DNA of 64,000 bases from Malus domestica (lineage: Eukaryota > Streptophyta > Magnoliopsida > Rosales > Rosaceae): the NCBI RefSeq assembly GCF_042453785.1, contig NC_091671.1, positions 38,889,001 to 38,953,000 on the forward strand. The letters run 5' to 3'. Made by a program: the position numbers and the translations under genes. Positions 1 through 12,074 of this stretch are shown piece by piece. The first letter of the stretch is position 1. Every line of letters begins with the position of its first letter. The notes under the pieces were generated by a model. It saw nothing but the letters and a program-made list of their open reading frames with translations. It did no database searches and was not told where the DNA came from.

Positions 1-428
1 TTATCGAAAAAAAAAAATATATGCTAGTAATAGTCACTCGCTCACGGATGTAATTAACTCTGAATACATTAAGTTTATTATCAAGCCTACATGTATCAAT
101 GATTTGTTGATCAACCTTGCATGATAGGACATAGAAAACCTTCGCATGTTTGCAAGTTGTGAGCACTAAGCTTGGTGATCAACCACAACGATGAAAATGC
201 GATAATAATTTATCTGCGGCATTGGCACAATATTGCGCATAGAAAAATGTTGTTGCGAAAAGACAATTCTCCATATATATTATATACTGAATTGGCATTG
301 GCACAATATCTTGCCTGCAAGCGTGCTCCACTAAGGTGACTATAATTTTAATAATTTCATTCAAAAGTTCAAAACCCTACTTCTGATAAATGCTCCTTAA
401 ATTGAAGTGCAAAACCTCTGCTAGCTAA
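1..428. other. Upstream flank of duplicated block A
   Basis: No gene is seen. The stretch aligns by eye with about 22,895-23,320 upstream of the second ALMT gene (shared phrases around a bending AT-rich segment and the words TTGTTGATCAACC and GAGCACTAAGCTTGGTGATC). It marks the left end of the tandem duplication within this window; the true left border may lie outside. Confidence 0.75.
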
Positions 429-744
429 GCCCTGGTTTGGGATTGAGGTGATTTTAAAAATTGGGTATGAAAAAAAGTTATGAAGGTTTTTGGTGTTTGG
501 TAAATGTGGAGCAAAAAATAATCACAAGGTGACACGTGGATTCTTGGGTAAAAGAGGACAAAAATACCCTTGAGTCATACTGAGATTCCTACACACGAGC
601 AGCGGGCAATTATCCCTAAACCAAGTCAAAAGTGCCCAAAAAAGGTAACAAATTCAAAGTTATCTCATCCATCCTCATCTTAGGTAATTACTTCATAACC
701 TATAAATTATTTCATATAAATAGAGATTAATTGGCTAATTAATG

Positions 745-1782
745 GATTAATTCCTAATTAATCCATTAATCACCAATTTAATCACCCATTATATCAAATA
801 AGTCACCCAAATTAATCCCAAAAGCTAGACAAAACCGGCCACCTCCCTTTGCTCCTTACCTTTCTTATTTTCTCCACTTTATTACCTAAATAAAGTTAGT
901 CATTCAATTCGATAACCCCCCATTTATTTCTTTCATATTTAATTAGCTAATAAATTGGCTAATTAAACCACAAATTCAACAAAAAATCCACAAGTTGGCC
1001 GGCCACTTTCTCTCTTAAGTGGACAGGCCTAACCCTATAAATAGGCTCCCATTTTCACCAAACACTCATTCCAACACTTTGGCAAAAATCTCAAAATTCT
1101 CTAAACACTCTTTATATCTAAATTCTAACTTTGGCATCGGAGGTTCTTCGGGCAAAACGCCCCCATTCATCGTGAGCACGTGAGGCTCTTGCTCTTAACC
1201 TAAGGTGTTAATTGTTTTGTAGGTGCAAAATTGTCCAAGATCAAGGAGGAAGAAATTTGCATCCACAAATTAATTAATCCATTAATCACCAATTTAATCA
1301 CCCATTATATCAAATAAGTCACCCAAATTAATCCCAAAAGCTAGTCAAAACCGGCCACCTCCCTTTGTTCCTTACCTTTCTGATTTTCTTCACTTTATTA
1401 CCCAAATAAAGTTAGTCATTCAATTTGATAACCCCCCATTTATTTCTTTCATATTCAATTAGCCAATAAATTGGCTAATTAAACCACAAATTCAACAAAA
1501 AATCCACAAGTTGGCCGGCCACTTTCTCTCTTAAGTGGAATGGCCTAGCCCTATAAATAGGCTCCAATTTTCACCAAACACTCATTCCAACACTTTGGCA
1601 AAAATCCCAAAATTCTCTAAACACTCTTTCTCTCTAAATTCTAACTTTGGCATCGAAGGTTCTTCGGCCAAAGCCCCCCTCATTCATCGTGGGGGCGTGA
1701 GGCTCTTGGCCTTAACCTAAGGTGTTAATTGTTTTGTAGGTGCAAAATTGTCCAAGATCAAGGAGGAAGAAAATTGCATCCA
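745..1782 (+). repeat. Tandem pair of ~510-bp LTR-like repeats (LTR fossil)
   Basis: Two direct copies with a 516-bp offset lie back to back (about 745-1,265 and 1,271-1,782). Each has a TATAAATAG box, a CACTCATTCCAACACTTTGGC tract split here by eye into LTR-style leader sequence, and a tail GTGTTAATTGTTTTGTAGGTGC. The style is that of a Ty3/Gypsy long terminal repeat, with no internal coding region between the copies. It looks like a deleted or recombined LTR fossil nested in the Tourist-type element. Family assignment is inference. Confidence 0.55.
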
Positions 1783-1929
1783 CAGTAAACTCTCAAAATC
1801 AGCTCTATTTCAAAGTTTTGGATGAAAATAAACCCAAAACTTGAAGCTGCAAATAGCAACTTCCAAAAACCACCTTATTTCAAAAACACGGGTGAACAGT
1901 AAATCTTTAATGAATTTTTCAATAACCCC

Positions 1930-2240
1930 AAAATTGCCCTCATTTCCTTACATTTTCAGAACGCCTTTTGCATTCAGCACGCACTCGCAAAACCCGAACC
2001 AGAAAACTTCAATCCCAGATCTCTCTCATTCTACCAGCGATCTCTCTCGTTCCTCAGGTCGCGTTCTCCGGTTCGACGTCCTTCCTCAAGTACTTGGACA
2101 GCCTGACGGTGGTGGGCATCTCCTTCTGCACCGCCTTCATCTGCGAGGCGATCTCATCGACAACTCTCCAGCTTTCTTCAAAATCCCCCCTTCTCCTCTT
2201 TGAGAAGGTCACCTGCCTTGCTTCAAAATCCCCCCAGTCT
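1930..2240 (+). pseudogene. Captured coding-like gene fragment, unidentified
   Basis: A GC-rich island in AT-rich DNA reads open on the + strand through a hydrophobic stretch (YLDSLTVVGISFC then TAFICEAIS), following a basic, Ser/Thr-rich part with LQSQISLILPAISLVP. It looks like a transit-peptide-like start joined to a membrane segment of a host gene. There are no flanking exons, no promoter and no downstream continuation. It lies inside the long Tourist-type element, so I infer transduplication of a host exon. I do not recognise the parent gene. Confidence 0.4.
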
Positions 2241-2716
2241 CGATTGATGAATGCAATATTTTCAAGTATATTAACAATATTGTACTAATGAATCATAGCT
2301 ATTTAGTTTAAAATATTTCAATTGAAGTAGTTTGTCATACTAATTAATATTTAAGATAAAGTTTATAAATATTTTTTCTTTTGAAAATAAAGTATATTTA
2401 GTAATTCACCTTTATTTATTAAGAAAATTAAATTAATGGCACATCTAATATTATACCCTTTTTGGTCATTTCACACAGTTACAATTGTTTTACAAAAGTT
2501 TACCAAACATTATAATACTGTTTTTTTTTTCAAAAGCACTTTTACAAAAAAGTTTATCAACCACTCTACTGCTTTATTTTACAGCTGCTTATTCTCACAG
2601 AACATCAGAAACAATTTTTTTTCAAAACACAACAATATCAAACTAGCCCTAAGTCCACTTTAGGTGAATAGATACCATATATGTTCCCACTTTGGCTACT
2701 GTTCGAGGGAGAGTCA

Positions 2717-2728
2717 TGTATATATAAA
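2717..2728 (+). promoter_or_regulatory. TATA box of ALMT copy A
   Basis: TATATAAA lies about 115 bp upstream of the start codon. The same arrangement (TATATATA, then GACACGATATCTCCCTTCC) precedes copy B at 23,383-23,390, so core promoter and leader were duplicated with the gene. Confidence 0.6.
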
Positions 2729-2840
2729 CACGATATCTCCCTTCCGAATTTCACAACTACAAAGTGAGTCATTTTGTCTAGCTAAAACAAGAAAAAAAAA
2801 CTCACAGAATATTTCTATTAATATTTCTTATTAGTGATTT

Positions 2841-4987
2841 ATGGGTTCAACCGTGATAACTATTCCGGCAGATGGGGAGCTTGCTTGTCCCAAAAATATT
2901 CAAGACAAAGATGAGAGGCAGAAGTTTTCCATTTTTGGAATTATTTCCAATCGTACACTTAGAGTACTTGATCAGAAAAGCAAGCAAGATATGAGAAAGT
3001 TGCTTCACAGCATCAAGGTTGGAGTTGCCCTAGTATTGGTTTCACTTCTCTATCTTCTGGATCCTCTCTATGAGCAAGTTGGAGAGAATGCCATGTGGGC
3101 TATAATGACCGTCGTCGTCATTTTTGAGTTCTATGCAGGTTAGCTCTACTTTTCTGGGTTACTTTGGAATGTTTTGCTCTTCTTTATGCAACAAAAAAAA
3201 ATGTCATTAAGTTACTAATTCATGTTTTAATTAACTTTGTGTACATTTAATAATTAAGTATGGTAACAATTTTTTTTTCAGGTGCTACACTTAGTAAGGG
3301 CTTAAACCGTGGATTCGGAACAATTTTAGGAGGTGTATTGGGGTGTTCAGCTGCAACTTTTGCCCAAGAAGTTTGTAGAATGGGCAAGGGCAACGCCGTG
3401 ATTATCGGTTCTTCGGTGTTTGTCATCAGTAAGATAGTGCTCGGCCATCCATGCTCATATATAATTTCGTGACGTAACCTTTATAATGCATAGTCTAATA
3501 TTGTACAAAGTTGGCCCCCAAAGAATTTGGAACTTCCATCTTAACCTAGAAGATCATGGCGCATTAACCACGTGCCATGCATTACTATAGATTTTAAATG
3601 GTAGTTGATGACGAATTGTCATCATATATATATATATGACATTTTGGACAGTAGAAATCTTATTGAATAAGAAAAAAAAATGAGGGCAGAAAAGATAAAC
3701 TGATTACTACGTAAATCTTACATTTTATTATATTTCAGGTGCATCTGCGACATATTTTAGATTAGTACCAAGTATCAAGAAAAGATATGACTATGGAGTC
3801 ATGATCTTCATCCTGACCTTCAATCTAGTAATCGTATCGGGTTTACGTGCCGAAAAAGTGTTGGAATTAGCTCGTGATCGTCTTTCAACGATCGGAATGG
3901 GATTTGCCGTATGCATATTCATAAGCTTGCTAGTCTTCCCTACATGGGCTAGTGATGAACTTCATGACTCTACAGCTCATAAATTTCAACTCCTTGCAGA
4001 CTCAATTGAAGGTAATAGTTAAGGCATGTATTAATTTGTGTTGGTGATTAAAGTAAACGCATGAACCATTTAATTAAGTAAACAATTAACCATTGTGCGC
4101 CCATAATTGATTTGCAGGATGCTTGGAGAATTACTTCAGATTGGACAAGGAAATTATGAAGGATGACCAGCCTAGGTCCATTTCTAGTAGATGCAAGTCG
4201 GTGTTGCACTCCAGGTCCAAGGATGAGACACTGGTATAATACTATTTCATGCACATTTTATCGAGAGCGTTGTATGTACCGCATAGTAATTCACTTCTTA
4301 TTAAAAGTAGTGGTTCATCAAATATGATATAGATAATATTATTCTTGTATAAATTATAAGCAAAAAAGTGTGCTCACAGTGTTCTATAATATATTATGTA
4401 TGTCAGGCAAATTTTGCGAAGTGGGAACCATGGCACGGAAAGTTTGGTCTCAACTACCCCTGGACAAAATACCTACAAGTTGGAGAGCTTCTTCGAGAGC
4501 TAGCTACCATTGTCATTTCCCTCAAAGGTTGTCTTCAATCTCCTAGACAGGTACATATATACATATATAACATGCACTCTTTGGCATTTGCTTAAATTAA
4601 TTTTGGTTCATCTTCTTTCTAAGAAAAATTCTCAAGCTGGTTCAAAATTATGTGTGATTTTAGCCGTCGTCGAGTCTGAGGCAGTCGATCGAAGAACCCA
4701 GTGAAGCTGTAGGGTTGACACTTGCATGGATCCTAAGAGAGCTTGGGGAGAGCCTTGTAAAGATGAGAAGATGCAACCGGGAGGCTGTGATAGTGCCCAA
4801 ATTGAAGTCAATGAGACTAGAGATGAGCTCGATTGTTTCTACTTTCAAGTTTGGACCAATAGAGAATGTTGATGGACTTGCAATTGCAAGCTTTGTCTTC
4901 TTGTTGGCAGAGATGGTTGAAAAGGTGGAAGAATTGGGAAAGGAGATTGAAGAACTTGGAGAGCTTGCTGGTTTTCATACTAAATAG
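2841..4987 (+). CDS. Aluminium-activated malate transporter, copy A (clade-1 ALMT-like)
   Basis: Six exons join in frame with GT-AG introns: 2841-3138, 3282-3428, 3739-4011, 4118-4233, 4407-4550, 4664-4987, giving 433 aa. ALMTs are anion channels of the plasma or vacuolar membrane that pass malate and other anions. The N-terminal half has about six membrane segments (first near residues 55-75, with AMWAIMTVVVIFEFYAG following); the cytosolic half has the family WEP motif (AKWEPWHGKFG) and a long helical C-terminus. Structure is identical to copy B at 23,514; exon 6 differs at about 24 of 324 bases. Copy A departs at positions where B looks family-like: CRMGKG for GGMGKG, GSSVFVIS for GSWVFVMG. 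The reading frame and splice sites are whole, but these changes suggest relaxed constraint or altered conductance. The start is chosen as the ATG shared with copy B. Confidence 0.9.
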
Positions 4988-6235
4988 CTATAGCCAAGTC
5001 TACATACACTTTAATATTCTTAACTACGGCCATTTTCCAATTTTTGGCCTAAAAATCTCCATGTATGTTCTGAAATTATGGGACTTTGGAGAGGATGCGT
5101 AGCTACCTAGGTTTACGTGTATATGTTAATCAGCCGTGTAACTGAAACTATGACAGATTTTCATATAATAGATGGTTGATATTACTTCATGATATGTTAT
5201 GATCTTATGCATGCATTGTGTGGGAAAGATAAAGAGAATTTGGATCTAGACATGTTGTGCCTAGCTAACTTAGTACTCGAGAAATCTTTATACGGCAACA
5301 CACTCATAGGGATTGAAATCGTTGGGACCCATATAAAATCAAGTTTTATGGACTGAAGTGAAGTAAAGTGACTTATTTGTCAACTTTTTTTGTAATGATC
5401 ACCCTAAAAAAACAAACATTGTCTTTCCTAGAGTTGCCAAAGTGTGCTTAACCTCTAGGTTTTAAATCATTCTTGTTATTGGCAAATAAATTATAAGAAC
5501 ACTTTGTAGTCCCATTATATAAGAGGTGAAATGGTTAAAGATTTGCCCAATGTAAAATTTTACACCTTATAAATGTGTAGTCGTACACAACAGCCGAACG
5601 CATATAAAATTTTCTTCTAACTTAATTTCATCATCACACCATAGAAAATATCTACAAAATAGATCAATAGGTTTGGCCTTAATCTCGACCAAGGTCCGTT
5701 CACAAGGCTGCAGGCCAAGGTAAGATAAATAGGATGATGACATAATGATGACCACTCCCACCGGCATCCATGCTCAGGTCTGAATAATGTCACGATTCTT
5801 ATAAAATTCAGTTTTCAGAAGCAATACATATAATTTGAGACGAAATATCTGGTAGATAAATAATTTATTATATATTGTATAAATAAGTGCCTATTTATAT
5901 TTAAAAAAACACATAATTGTATACATAAATTGCAAAATAAAATAACATATAGGTTATAAAGTATTAGAATATATTGAAAAATAGGGAACAAGTATATAAT
6001 GAATGTTCACCCAAGTATTCAAAAAGTCTCTTACATTTTATAGAAAAAATAAAATGCAAAATGAAAGTTATCGATTTTCTATCTAAGTGGGAGTCGAGAC
6101 CTAGATGGTGCCTAGGCGGGTACGAGGTGGATGCCTAAGGGATCTAGGCGTACTTTCTTAATTTTCAAACACCTAAGGACTACTCGAGGCAGTGGTCAGC
6201 CGCCTAGCGCCTTGGCAGGAATTTTTAGAACAATG
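4988..6235. other. Intergenic DNA of block A
   Basis: No gene. Parts align with block B DNA at about 31,070-31,200 and 32,030-33,080 (for example the GTTTGGCCTTAATCTC tract at about 5,670). The block B equivalent carries a hAT insertion and a large palindrome that are absent here. At 6,085-6,220 there is a repeat-like CCTAGGCG-rich tract. Confidence 0.6.
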
Positions 6236-6364
6236 GATAAGATCAAGAGACATCACAACAAGAAGAAACGGAGAAAAAAAGGGCATTCATCTCATGAAAA
6301 TTGTTGTAACCCTAACCCCTATTCGGATTCGTAGGGTTTTTTTTTTCTGCAGTGTGGTCAGAAG

Positions 6365-6806
6365 CAGGGTTGGCCCTGAGTATTTAATTAGGGGCCCTGT
6401 GCAAAACTTAGATGCAGGTCATATTTTCTTTATTAATTTTTTTTTCAATTTATCTATAAAATTAAAATATTACAAGATAGTGCAACAAAAAAAAGTTGGT
6501 TTGTTTGGCCTAGAGTTTTTTCCTTATCTTTAAAGGTCTTGAGTTCGATACACCTCATGGGCCATGAAATAGAAAGGCCAAACCACTGGCGCTAGAACCA
6601 TGATTAATATTATCACTTGCATTTACTATTCGAACCCAGCTTATGAGCCATGAAATAGAAAGGCTGAACCATTGGCGCTAGAAAATTATCATTCGCATTT
6701 AATATATCTTATATGCATCTGTATACATGTAATGAAAATTTGGGGGTCCTTCCCAATCGGGGGCCTGTGCGGTGGCACATTTTGCACACCCTTAGGGCCG
6801 ACTCTG
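6365..6806. mobile_element. Non-autonomous hAT element in Gnk2 pseudogene
   Basis: A 442-bp element begins CAGGGTTGGCCCTGAG and ends CTTAGGGCCGACTCTG, inverted relatives of the 3.5-kb hAT ends at 45,482-49,025. The flanking 8-bp target duplication is imperfect (GTCAGAAG left, GCTAGAAG right), suggesting age. It is absent from the intact Gnk2 gene in block B. No coding region is present. Confidence 0.8.
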
Positions 6807-6880
6807 GCTAGAAGCACTTCAGACACAAACGTGACAAACGTTCTATGCAATGGAGGGCTATACACAGCTGGTGATCCTTT

Positions 6881-7101
6881 TGATAGAGATATATTGTATG
6901 GCTAAGATATTGCCACTTGTATGAAGATTAGAAAGTCAGTTAGGTTGTTAGTTTGTTAAGGAGATTGAGATGTGCATAAATACTAAGATATGGTCTTGCT
7001 TAAGTGCTAAGAAATAAACATACAAAATTTCTACTTCTCTCTCTAGAAACTCTCGAATTCCTCTCTCTCTCTCTCTCTTTCTCTCTTTCTGTAGGTTAAC
7101 A
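6881..7101 (+). repeat. 5' LTR of Copia element 1
   Basis: 221 bp, TG...CA termini, pyrimidine-rich (CT)n tract near the 3' end. Paired with 11,866-12,074. Confidence 0.9.
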
Positions 7102-10100
7102 TGTTATTAATCACCATGAAAGCTCATGCTTGACCTTCGATCCGAGTCTTCCGCAGGTCTGATTCTTCATCTTCTTCGATCTTCTTACTTCTTGCTGGTG
7201 TTTCTTGAGTGAATTCACTTCGTCTGCTCTACAATCTAGGGCTTTCTTGCTCCCTAAGGTTTTGCAACTGTGATTTTGGTTGTGACTTCGTCTTTTCCAA
7301 ATCGTGCCCTCCAGGTGTTTGTTGTTTTCTCCCAGAGATATTTTTTCAACATTCAGAAGTTTTATAACTCGTAATTCGGCAACAATGGTAACTGCCTCTC
7401 AATTACATCTTCTTCAATCACCGATAACTGCATTGGTTTCATCGATTTCTACATCTATGAATGTTAAACTAAATGATTCGAACTATCTAAATTGGAATTT
7501 CCAAATGAAATTACTGCTTGAAAGTAATGGAATTCTAGGGTTTGTTGATGGCTTTCACCCTTGTCCTGCTCGATTCACCTCTCATTCTGGAGAATCTAGT
7601 GTTAATTCATCCAATTCCTCTTCTTTTGCTGATAGTGATGAGTATCTGGTTTCGATGATGCATGATAAACCCCTGATGCAATTACTTCAGCATCTTTGAG
7701 TCTTGTAGCTATGTCTTGTGCCATTAGGAGTACTAGTTCGAGGGATCTTTGGATAAGATTACAAGAACAGTTTTCAACTGTCTCGAAGACTAGCATCTTT
7801 CAGATGAAATCAAATCTGCAAACAATTAAAAAGGGCTCTGATTCTATTACTCAGTACTTACAGAAGATAAAGGAAGCTAGATACTATCTCTCTGCTGTTG
7901 GGGTTTACTTTCTTGATAAAGATATTGTTATTCTTGCATTAAATGGTTTGCCAGCAGAATATAACACCTTTAGAACTGTGATCCGGTGGCGTGAAAGTGT
8001 CATCTCTCTGAAAGAATTTCGAACACAGTTACTTGCTGAATAAGCAATTATATAGTCAACTGTCAATGCATCGTTTATGTCAGCCATGATTGCTAATAAT
8101 TCAACTGAAAGAGGGCCTAATCAATCCAGTGTTATATCTGGTGGTTTCAAGCATTTCAATGCTAGTAAGAACAAGGGCAATGACAGGTTTAATCAACAAC
8201 CAAGAAATTTTTCATCGCGAAAGTACATGCTTACTCAAATACATGTCATTCAAACTCCAAGTCCTTGTATACTTAGTTAATTTCCAAATACACATCAGTC
8301 TAATATTTTTGCCCTACTCGAGAAGCTTTGTGAGAGATTCAATCATAATACATGGTTTTGCTTTTATAATGAGAAGGGTCCCAACTATATTGGTGCTGGA
8401 GTCAATTCTTTTTACTCCTCAATGACTCTGTATCCACAACAAGGGTATCAATACTCTTAGGTGGCTTCATTTTCTCAACCAAAGGTTCCATTATAGGTTC
8501 CTGGACAACAGTTTCAAGCTCCAATTCCAATGCAAGCCTACCATATTATGGTAACACCACAAAACCCTTCAGCTACTTCTACATCTAATTCACAAGTGTG
8601 GATCACTGATTCAAGAGCAATGAATCATATGACTGCTGATCTCTGGCATCACCCTATCCTACTACTGAAGTCATTCAAACTGCAAATGGTGAAGGTTTGC
8701 ATGTATCTCACATTGGTAGCACTATTCGCAAACCTTTTATATATCCTATCAAACTGAACTCTGTGTTATATGTTCCAAAATTAACACAGAATCTTCTATC
8801 AGTACATAAGATATGTTTGGACAATAACTGTTAGCTTATCTTTGATGCCTTCTGTGTTTTTTTTTATCCAGGACAAAGTTAGATGGATGATTATTTACAA
8901 AGGAATATGAAGTAATAGACTCTACCCGATTTCTGCCCTAGCCAATAAGTGTCCTGCAACCTCTCAAAGTAATGTCTCCAGTAAATCTCTCATTGGTCAG
9001 CTTGTTAACTCTACTACCTGGCACAATAGATTAGGACATCTATCTATTTCTATTGTGTCCCTTATGCTGCATAAACCTAATTTTGCATTTCCAAAAGACT
9101 CTAGTCTTGTAATGTGTCAAAGTTGTTTAGAGAGCAAGTTCTGCAAATTGCCTTTTTCATCCAGTGTCAATAAATCTGTAATTCTCTTTGAAGTGGTGCA
9201 CAATGATCTTTGGGGTCTTGCACCTTATAAATTTGTGGATGGGTATAGGTACTATGTTGTCTTCATTGATAAGTGTACCAAGTATTCCTAGATGTTCCCT
9301 TTGGTTAATAAATCTGATCTTTGTGCCACTTTTGTTGGTTTTCATGCTTATGTTCTTACTCAATTCTCTGCAAACATAAAAATATTGCAAAGTGATGGTG
9401 GTGAGTATACTAGTAAATCTTTTCAGTCATTTCTTCTCTAAAAAGACATTTCCCATTCCAAATCTTGCCCTTACACTCGAGAAGAAAATGGCATGCCTGA
9501 ACGAAAGCATCGACATGTTATTGAAACCACAATCAAATTGTTACAAACAGCTAAAATACCCTCTCAATTTTGGTCTTTTGCATGTCAAACAACCATTTAT
9601 CTCATTAATAGGATGCCTACTCCTACCTTGTCTAATAAGTCTCCCTTTGAAGCCTTATTTGGTGTTGTCCCAGTTATTCATCACTTGAGAACATTTGGTT
9701 GTGCATGTTACCCTTTATTAAGCCATACAACTCTACCAAACTTCAAGCTAAGATTATAAAATGTGTATTCTTGGGCTATACACAAATACAAAGGGTATAT
9801 TTGTTATATAGTTTCTCAAAATAATTTTTTTGTTTCTAGACATTGGGTGTTTAGTGAATATGAGTTTCCTTATACATATTTATTGGCACAAACCACACAC
9901 AAGTCTTCATGTTCCAATCAGGTTGCTGGTCTTCCTTCTCTTCCTGTTACTTCACAGGATGTAGTCACCCTACCATTTTAAGCTATTAACTCAAGTGAAG
10001 TCTTTCCTTCATTATCCCCTTCCAATACTTCCAATCTTCCTACTTCACCCCTACCTTTTCCATCTGTTGCAGTGTCTCCATCTACATCCCCAAACCAATC

Positions 10101-11865
10101 ACCCTCACCTGATACACAAAGTTCATCTCAGTCCATTACTGGGGCAGGTTCAGACACAACTTCTATCCTTGTGAATAGTCCAGACAATCTTCAAGTGGTT
10201 CTCTCAATACCACCATTAAACTTACATCCTATGGAGACTAGGAGTAAGAGTGGTATCTTTAAGAAGAAGGTTTTCTTGTCTACAATTGTTGCCTCAAAGG
10301 ATGTTGACTTGTCTCTGTGTGAACCATCATCATACAAATATGCTCTTCAGAGTGCAGTGTGGTCTCAAGCAATGCATGAGGAAATCAATGCTTTGCATAA
10401 TCAAGGGACATGGAGTTTAGTCTCTTTACCTGAAAATAAGAATTTAGTGGGGTGTAAATGGATCTTCAAAATAAAGAGGCATTCTGATAGGTCAATTGCA
10501 CGACATAAGGCCAGATTGGTTGCCAAAGGCTTTAGTCAAGAACCTGGTCTCGATTATAGTGAAACCTTCAGCTCGGTTGTTAAACCCACCACAGTGAGGA
10601 TTGTTTTAGCACTAGCTGATCATTTTAATTTGTCACTCCGGCAACTTGATGTCAAGAACGCTTTTCTCCATGGAATTTTGCATGAGTAAGTGTACATGGC
10701 TTAGCCACTTGCTTTTTAGGATCCCCAGAATCCATCCTTGGTGTGTAAATTGCATAAATCTCTTTATGGATTAAAGTAGGCCCCAAGGGCGTGGAATGAC
10801 AGGTTCACTTCATTCTTGCCTCAATTGGGATTTCATAACTCTTATTATGATTCATCATTATTTGTGAAAATTGTTGGTGCAAATATTGTGATATTGTTGC
10901 TCTATGTCGATGACATTATCATCACCGACAGTGAACCTACTACGATACACCAAGTGATTAGGGACTTCACCTCTGAATTTGATATCAAAGACTTAGGTCA
11001 TCTTCACTTCTTTCTGGGAATTCAGATTTCCAAGACTGTCAATGGTTTGTTTCTGTCACAACAGAAATATGTGCAGGATTTACTTGTCAAAACTGAAATG
11101 ATTGACTCAAAGGCATGTGATACACCTTGTCTCCCATATAACAGGTTACTCATGGATGATGGTGAGCCATACTGTATTTCCACTTTATATAGAAGAAGTA
11201 TGGTGGGTGCCCTACAATATCTCACATTCACCAGACTTGATATTGCATTCTATATGCATCAAGTATGTCAATTCATGTAAAAACCAATGGTTTCTCATTT
11301 CATTGCAATCAAAAGGATTTTGCTGTATTTGAAAGGAACTATGGATTTTGGCATCTCTTACTCAAAAGGAGATTTGACACTACATGCTTTTAGTGATGCT
11401 GATTGGGCGAGTGATCCAATTGATCGACGATCTACAACAGGTTTAGTTGTGTTTTTAGGAAACAATCATATCTCGTGGTCATCTAAAAAGCAGCAAACAG
11501 TATCACGATCATCCACTAAGGCTGAGTATCGTGCTCTATCTTCCACTGCAGCTGAACTTGATTGGATCCAACAGATTCTTAAATTTCTGCATGTTCCAAT
11601 ACCTGCAACCCCTGTGCTATTCTGTGATAATCTTTCTGCTATAGCATTGTCATTCAATCCAGTGCAACATCAACAGACAAAACACATTGAAATAGATGTG
11701 CATTTTGTTCGGGAGAGACTAGCCAACAAGAAGCTTCTGGTGCAGTTTGTATCCTCCAAGGAGCAATTTGCTCACATATTAACCAAAGGACTTAGTGCTC
11801 CATTATTTCGTATTCATTGTACCAATCTCATGTTAGGATCATCCAAACATGAGATTGAGGGGGGA

Positions 11866-12074
11866 TGATAGAGATATATTGTATGACTAAGATATTGCCA
11901 CTTGTATGAAGATTAGAAAGTCAGTTAGGTTGTTAGTTTGTTAAGGAGATTGAGATGTGTATAAATACTGAGATATGGTCTTGCTTAAGTGCTAAGAAAT
12001 AAACATACAGAATTTCTACTTCTCTCTCTAGAAACTCTCGAATTCCTCTCTCTCTCTATCTCTGTAGGTTAACA
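11866..12074 (+). repeat. 3' LTR of Copia element 1
   Basis: 209 bp, preceded by a GAGGGGGGA polypurine tract. Its length differs from the 5' LTR through the (CT)n run. Confidence 0.9.

Larger units (their letters stand above)
429..2649. mobile_element. Long non-autonomous Tourist/PIF-type element (Pack-type)
   Basis: The ends are inverted copies of the MITE family seen at 17,196, 40,559, 49,704, 60,358 and 60,737: left GCCCTGGTTTGGGATTG, right TTGATA-like to ACTAGCCC. A TAA lies directly outside each end (426-428 and 2,650-2,652). The equivalent site in block B (about 23,310) is empty, so this is a clean insertion made after the duplication. At 2.2 kb it is about six times longer than its 330-380 bp relatives; the extra DNA is a pair of LTR-like direct repeats and a GC-rich coding-like fragment. 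No transposase is visible, so it must be moved in trans. Confidence 0.75.
6881..12074 (+). mobile_element. Ty1/Copia LTR retrotransposon (fossil), inserted in Gnk2 pseudogene
   Basis: A 5.2-kb element has a 5' LTR at 6,881-7,101, a 3' LTR at 11,866-12,074 and the target duplication CCTTT on both sides (6,876-6,880; 12,075-12,079). LTRs begin TGATAGAG and end GTTAACA. Parts in Copia order are a gag-like region (about 7.4-8.3 kb), protease/zinc-knuckle remains, integrase (about 9.0-9.8 kb), reverse transcriptase (about 10.3-11.1 kb, with YVDD) and RNase H (about 11.4-11.8 kb), then a G-rich polypurine tract. The coding part is broken at roughly ten places. Outside a CT-microsatellite length change the LTRs differ at only about 4-5 positions, so the element is fairly young. 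It is absent from block B. Confidence 0.93.

Noticed and set aside
6131-6533. Open frames upstream of the first Copia element
   Set aside because: They cross the edge of the Gnk2 pseudogene and the hAT MITE in unrelated frames.
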